Shown one piece after another: positions 13,423-15,285 of a stretch of 15,285 bases of DNA (its first letter is position 1; each line of letters opens with the position of its first letter). This DNA comes from Gp1-AA122 sp035631655 (GTDB lineage: Bacteria > Acidobacteriota > Terriglobia > Terriglobales > Acidobacteriaceae). The stretch lies in NCBI GenBank assembly GCA_035631655.1, contig DASQIH010000074.1, positions 1-15,285 on the forward strand, in the 5' to 3' direction. The translations under genes were made by a program, and so were the position numbers. The notes under the pieces were generated by a model. The model was not told the origin of the DNA, did not search any database, and worked only from the letters and a program-made list of their open reading frames with translations.

Positions 13423-13659
13423 TTGTCCTACCGCTACGAGATGACCGAGTTGCTGATCGATATCCGGTTTCGCTTTGGCGAAATTAACCGCGAACAGCAA
13501 CTCACGCCAGAAGACAAGAAGCGAATCAAGGAGTTCTTTCTACAGCACATGATCGCGCCGAAGGCGCGAAAAGTTCTGGAGCAGTATTTCCCCAAAGAAT
13601 TCGCCAAAGCCGCATCATCGCCTGCAGCACGCAAAACCTCTTCCCACCAAGACCGCTAA
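13423..13659 (+). CDS. Small protein with TTG start, unknown function
   Basis: A 78-residue protein. The sequence YRYEMTELLIDIRFRFGEINREQQLTPEDKKRIKEFFLQHMIAPKARKVLEQYFPKEF is helical and charged, without known motifs. The TTG at 13423 is chosen because AGGAGGT (13411-13417) lies five bases upstream; the ATG at 13441 is too far from it. The frame is open to 13231 but crosses a dispersed repeat, so the longer reading is unlikely. A TTGACA at 13354-13359 could be a -35 element, but no good -10 matches it. The stop overlaps that of the convergent hydroxylase gene. Confidence 0.65.
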   Translation: MSYRYEMTELLIDIRFRFGEINREQQLTPEDKKRIKEFFLQHMIAPKARKVLEQYFPKEFAKAASSPAARKTSSHQDR

Positions 13660-13672
13660 CCCCCGGTCTTTT
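13649..13672. terminator. Hairpin whose loop holds the stops of two convergent genes
   Basis: AAGACCG (13649-13655) pairs with CGGTCTT (13664-13670), followed by TT. The loop carries both the TAA of the plus gene and the TAG of the minus gene (13656-13659). It could work as a weak plus-strand terminator. Confidence 0.4.
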
Positions 13673-14168
13673 CAGCTCCTCGTGAAAGAGGCTTGGAAGA
13701 GGCCAGTTTTGGATGCAGGTTTCCTGTGCGAGAACTCCTGCTTTTGGACCCCAGAAGCCAGTCGAACATAGGCAGGAAAATGTTGAAGTTCTTTTGCGGC
13801 CTGACATGGTGCGACAAATGGTGCGCCCTCCAGGCATCCGGTACCCATCTTCCGTCGTGAATGCGCAGATGGACCTCTATCCCCACCACAATATAGGTCA
13901 GGAACGCAGCCGCCAGCCCTGTCAGTATCCGCAAGTGGAGTAACTGGTCGGGAACAGCAAAGAGCAGAACATTGGCGATAAAGATGGCAGTCCAGAATCC
14001 GAATGCCATGGTGATGTGCTGAGGATTGGAAGGCGCAGAATGATGCAGCGCGTGGCGCATGGCAGCAGGCTGGTACACGCTAGGCCAGTGCATCGCCCAG
14101 CGATGATATGCATACTCGATCCAGTTCGACCATACCAACCCGGCAAAAAAGCCCGCCAAGAATCTCAT
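13656..14168 (-). CDS. Fatty acid hydroxylase / sterol desaturase superfamily membrane protein
   Basis: Members are di-iron membrane enzymes that hydroxylate or desaturate lipids. The 170 residues carry histidine clusters typical of the family: YHRWAMHW (H22, H27), RHALHH (H39, H42, H43), HLRIHD (H100, H104) and WRAHHLSHHV (H116, H117, H120, H121), between hydrophobic segments at about 3-14, 57-73 and 82-98. NFNIFLPMFDWLLGS after the last cluster is also typical. The substrate is unknown. The ATG overlaps the stop of the upstream lipoprotein gene (ATGA), so the two are probably translated as a unit. The polar tail after 141 is atypical for the core. Confidence 0.82.
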   Translation of the reverse strand: MRFLAGFFAGLVWSNWIEYAYHRWAMHWPSVYQPAAMRHALHHSAPSNPQHITMAFGFWTAIFIANVLLFAVPDQLLHLRILTGLAAAFLTYIVVGIEVHLRIHDGRWVPDAWRAHHLSHHVRPQKNFNIFLPMFDWLLGSKSRSSRTGNLHPKLASSKPLSRGAEKTGG

Positions 14169-14389
14169 TGGCCGACCACCACGAGTTGCTCGCAGCCCTT
14201 GCGGTAGGTAACGGCAGCGGTACGGCAGTGCGGCGGGTTAAAAGACAGGTCACAGTCGACGAGACGAATGCTGGTAGCGCATTCTAGCGGGATATTAACG
14301 TTCGGCCGGAAAGGCTTAAGTCGGGAACGCGGCGCGCAGCCGGTCAGGGTGGCTATCAGCAGCACGCAAACCCAGGCCCGGCCCACCAT
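14165..14389 (-). CDS. Small cysteine-containing lipoprotein
   Basis: A 74-residue protein with a lipoprotein signal: MVGRAWVCVLLIATLTGC gives the lipobox LTGC with Cys18 as the lipidated residue. The mature part has four further cysteines in ECATSIRLVDCDLSFNPPHCRTAAVTYRKGCEQLVVVG, suggesting two disulfides outside the cytoplasm. GAGGAG lies 8 bases before the ATG. It is the first gene of a two-gene unit with the hydroxylase-like gene, overlapping by 4 bases. The family is unnamed to me, and a role in the envelope is inferred from the signal only. Confidence 0.75.
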   Translation of the reverse strand: MVGRAWVCVLLIATLTGCAPRSRLKPFRPNVNIPLECATSIRLVDCDLSFNPPHCRTAAVTYRKGCEQLVVVGQ

Positions 14390-14526
14390 GAAAAACGCTC
14401 CTCAGGTGGGAGGGCTTGCTGCTGGGACGCCCGTCGAACTGCAGTCCCCCAAGAACTGCTCATCGCCAACGTAGATTCGTTCGAGGTGCAGGTAAATGGC
14501 CTTCGTGTGCCAATCTGCACAGCACT

Positions 14527-14692
14527 TTCAGGCTATTCGAGTTCTACATGCAGATCAAAGATGCGAGGACTGGCGAGCTTTTCGCCTTCCTCGTGGGGCC
14601 GCCAATCTAACCTGTCGCTCGCCTGGCCGGAGGACGTAACGGCCAGGCTGTGGCTGAAAACAAAGGAGATTCTTACGCTCTGTCCACCTTGA
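14527..14692 (+). pseudogene. Broken second copy of the receiver C-terminus
   Basis: FRLFEFYMQIKDARTGELFAFLVGPPI runs into a TAA at 14608-14610, and the adjacent frame continues LSLAWPEDVTARLWLKTKEI to a stop at 14692. This parallels LEFCEQIKAASPGQRFAFLVGPPVYLSLTWPEKIT of the intact receiver at 11089. One extra A at 14608-14610 (CTAACC for CTACC) explains the break. The N-terminal part, including the phospho-acceptor, cannot be recognised upstream. Confidence 0.75.
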
Positions 14693-14960
14693 GCTGCGGT
14701 AGAATGACAAACATCCAAATATGCCATTTGAAGCGTGGTGCCGTTCCAGGACGGCCCACGGGCCCGCGCTTGTAGAGCCCTCCCCCGGAACCATAGCTCC
14801 AACGCGGGCCTTTTGTTCCAAATGGCTGTCTGACGAGCATTTCAGGGATATCGTTCGCACCACTAATGACTTGTTAAGAACGGAGACGATTCGCGAGCGC
14901 CACTGTCTGTTAACGCCGAGGCCGCCTCACTGCTCGCCTTTCTTTGTCTATCACTGTCGC

Positions 14961-15022
14961 CGAAAAGGACGCTCTGCGCGCCTTTTCCATTCAGAATGCA
15001 AGCAAAATCCGCGACCCGAATC
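14961..15022 (+). repeat. Dispersed intergenic repeat, copy B
   Basis: It matches copy A at 13268-13331, best over GCGCGCCTTTTCC and AAAATCCGCGACC, with small indels between. Confidence 0.55.
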
Positions 15023-15066
15023 TCCTGAAAAATCCCTGACCCACCCACGCAAAATCCGTGACCGTG
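15004..15066 (+). repeat. Three spaced copies of a CAAAATCCGTGACC-type motif
   Basis: GCAAAATCCGCGACCC (15004), GAAAAATCCCTGACCC (15029) and GCAAAATCCGTGACCG (15051) recur at 25- and 22-base spacing. A fourth relative lies inside copy A near 13311. Confidence 0.6.
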
Positions 15067-15085
15067 CTCCGCACGTGTCAAGCCA

Positions 15086-15135
15086 TTTAAAAATGTAACC
15101 TCGGGGTCGATCGTCGAGACATTGGAAATGTAACC
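15086..15135 (+). repeat. Short direct repeat CATT..AAATGTAACC
   Basis: CATTTAAAAATGTAACC (15086-15102) and CATTGGAAATGTAACC (15120-15135) lie about 34 bases apart. Confidence 0.5.
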
Positions 15136-15154
15136 GAAGACCCGCCGTCGTCGG

Positions 15155-15254
15155 GGCTGTGGGAAAGTGCGAATCGCGCGCTCTTTGCGCGATTTGCAAG
15201 CTCGGTGGAAAAGTCTGGTTTGGGACTTTTCCACGGAGCGGCTTTTCCACAGCC
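15155..15254. repeat. 100-nt element able to form a three-way junction
   Basis: Outer stem GGCTGTGGGAAAG (15155-15167) pairs with CTTTTCCACAGCC (15242-15254), 12 of 13 positions. Inside, GCGAATCGCGC (15169-15179) pairs with GCGCGATTTGC (15187-15197), 10 of 11. GTGGAAAAGTC (15205-15215) pairs perfectly with GACTTTTCCAC (15224-15234). It contains TTTTCCACA, which resembles a DnaA box. Whether it acts as RNA, DNA or a repeat is unknown. Confidence 0.65.
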
Positions 15255-15285
15255 GTTTCGCCGGCTGCGTTGTGTTTTCTCCTTG

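Larger units (their letters stand above)
14693..15154. other. Intergenic region with repeats, no gene seen
   Basis: Open frames here have no recognised motifs and cross dispersed repeats. It contains repeat copy B (14961-15022), a tandem motif (15004-15066) and a direct repeat (15086-15135). Confidence 0.55.

Noticed and set aside
15004..15066. CRISPR-like repeat array
   Set aside because: The repeats are about 16 bases, imperfect and spaced 6-9 bases apart, with no cas genes.
15243..15252. TTTTCCACA as a replication-origin DnaA box
   Set aside because: It is part of the stem of a folded repeat, and no dnaA, dnaN, rpmH or AT-rich unwinding region is visible.

Overview
The window looks like an accessory stretch of a moderately GC-rich bacterial chromosome, most likely an acidobacterium of the Koribacter/Terriglobia type. 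This is inferred from protein style and was not tested by any search: small coiled-coil proteins ending in SAAARRRIAQAQKARWAK, an MKSVYEVLRQKE-type short protein, a lone Flp pilin, a bactofilin, small CxxC proteins and intergenic CAAAATCCGTGACC-type repeats. No tRNA, rRNA or CRISPR array was recognised.

Layout. 1-860: the 3' half of an IS200/IS605-type tnpB with its right-end hairpin, abutting a truncated and frameshifted response-regulator receiver gene. 985-1533: two small convergent coiled-coil/basic proteins. 1679-3915: a translationally coupled PfkB sugar kinase and MFS sugar porter. 3924-4850: a divergent FolD, convergent with the porter. 4989-7085: a glycine-zipper stress-type protein, a small membrane protein and a secreted protein made of two copies of a 90-residue domain. 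7121-7551: a terminator and a frameshifted phosphoesterase remnant. 7718-8494: an intact S51 peptidase. 8495-9591: about 1.1 kb with no convincing gene, including a strongly C-rich, G-poor part. 9592-10262: a good promoter driving a P-loop kinase gene broken by three frameshifts. 10263-10999: a hairpin-rich leader, a 54-residue Flp pilin and a strong terminator. 11005-11758: a promoter, a degenerate receiver protein and a small conserved-looking protein. 11854-14389: a CxxC zinc-ribbon protein, a membrane protein, a bactofilin, a TTG-started small protein, a fatty-acid-hydroxylase-like protein and a lipoprotein. The last two overlap as an operon. 14527-14692: a broken second copy of the receiver C-terminus. 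14693-15285: intergenic repeats ending in a roughly 100-nt element that can fold into a three-way junction.

How the genes relate. The clearest functional unit is sugar uptake plus phosphorylation (1679-3915). The lipoprotein and hydroxylase form an envelope/lipid pair, and bactofilin lies nearby. The other theme is decay: four pseudogenes carry single-base frameshifts that can be placed by reading across frames. The most unusual items are the three-way-junction element at the right end, the exact domain duplication in the secreted protein, convergent genes that share stop-codon bases, and the receiver fragments. No complete new defence or biosynthetic system is evident.
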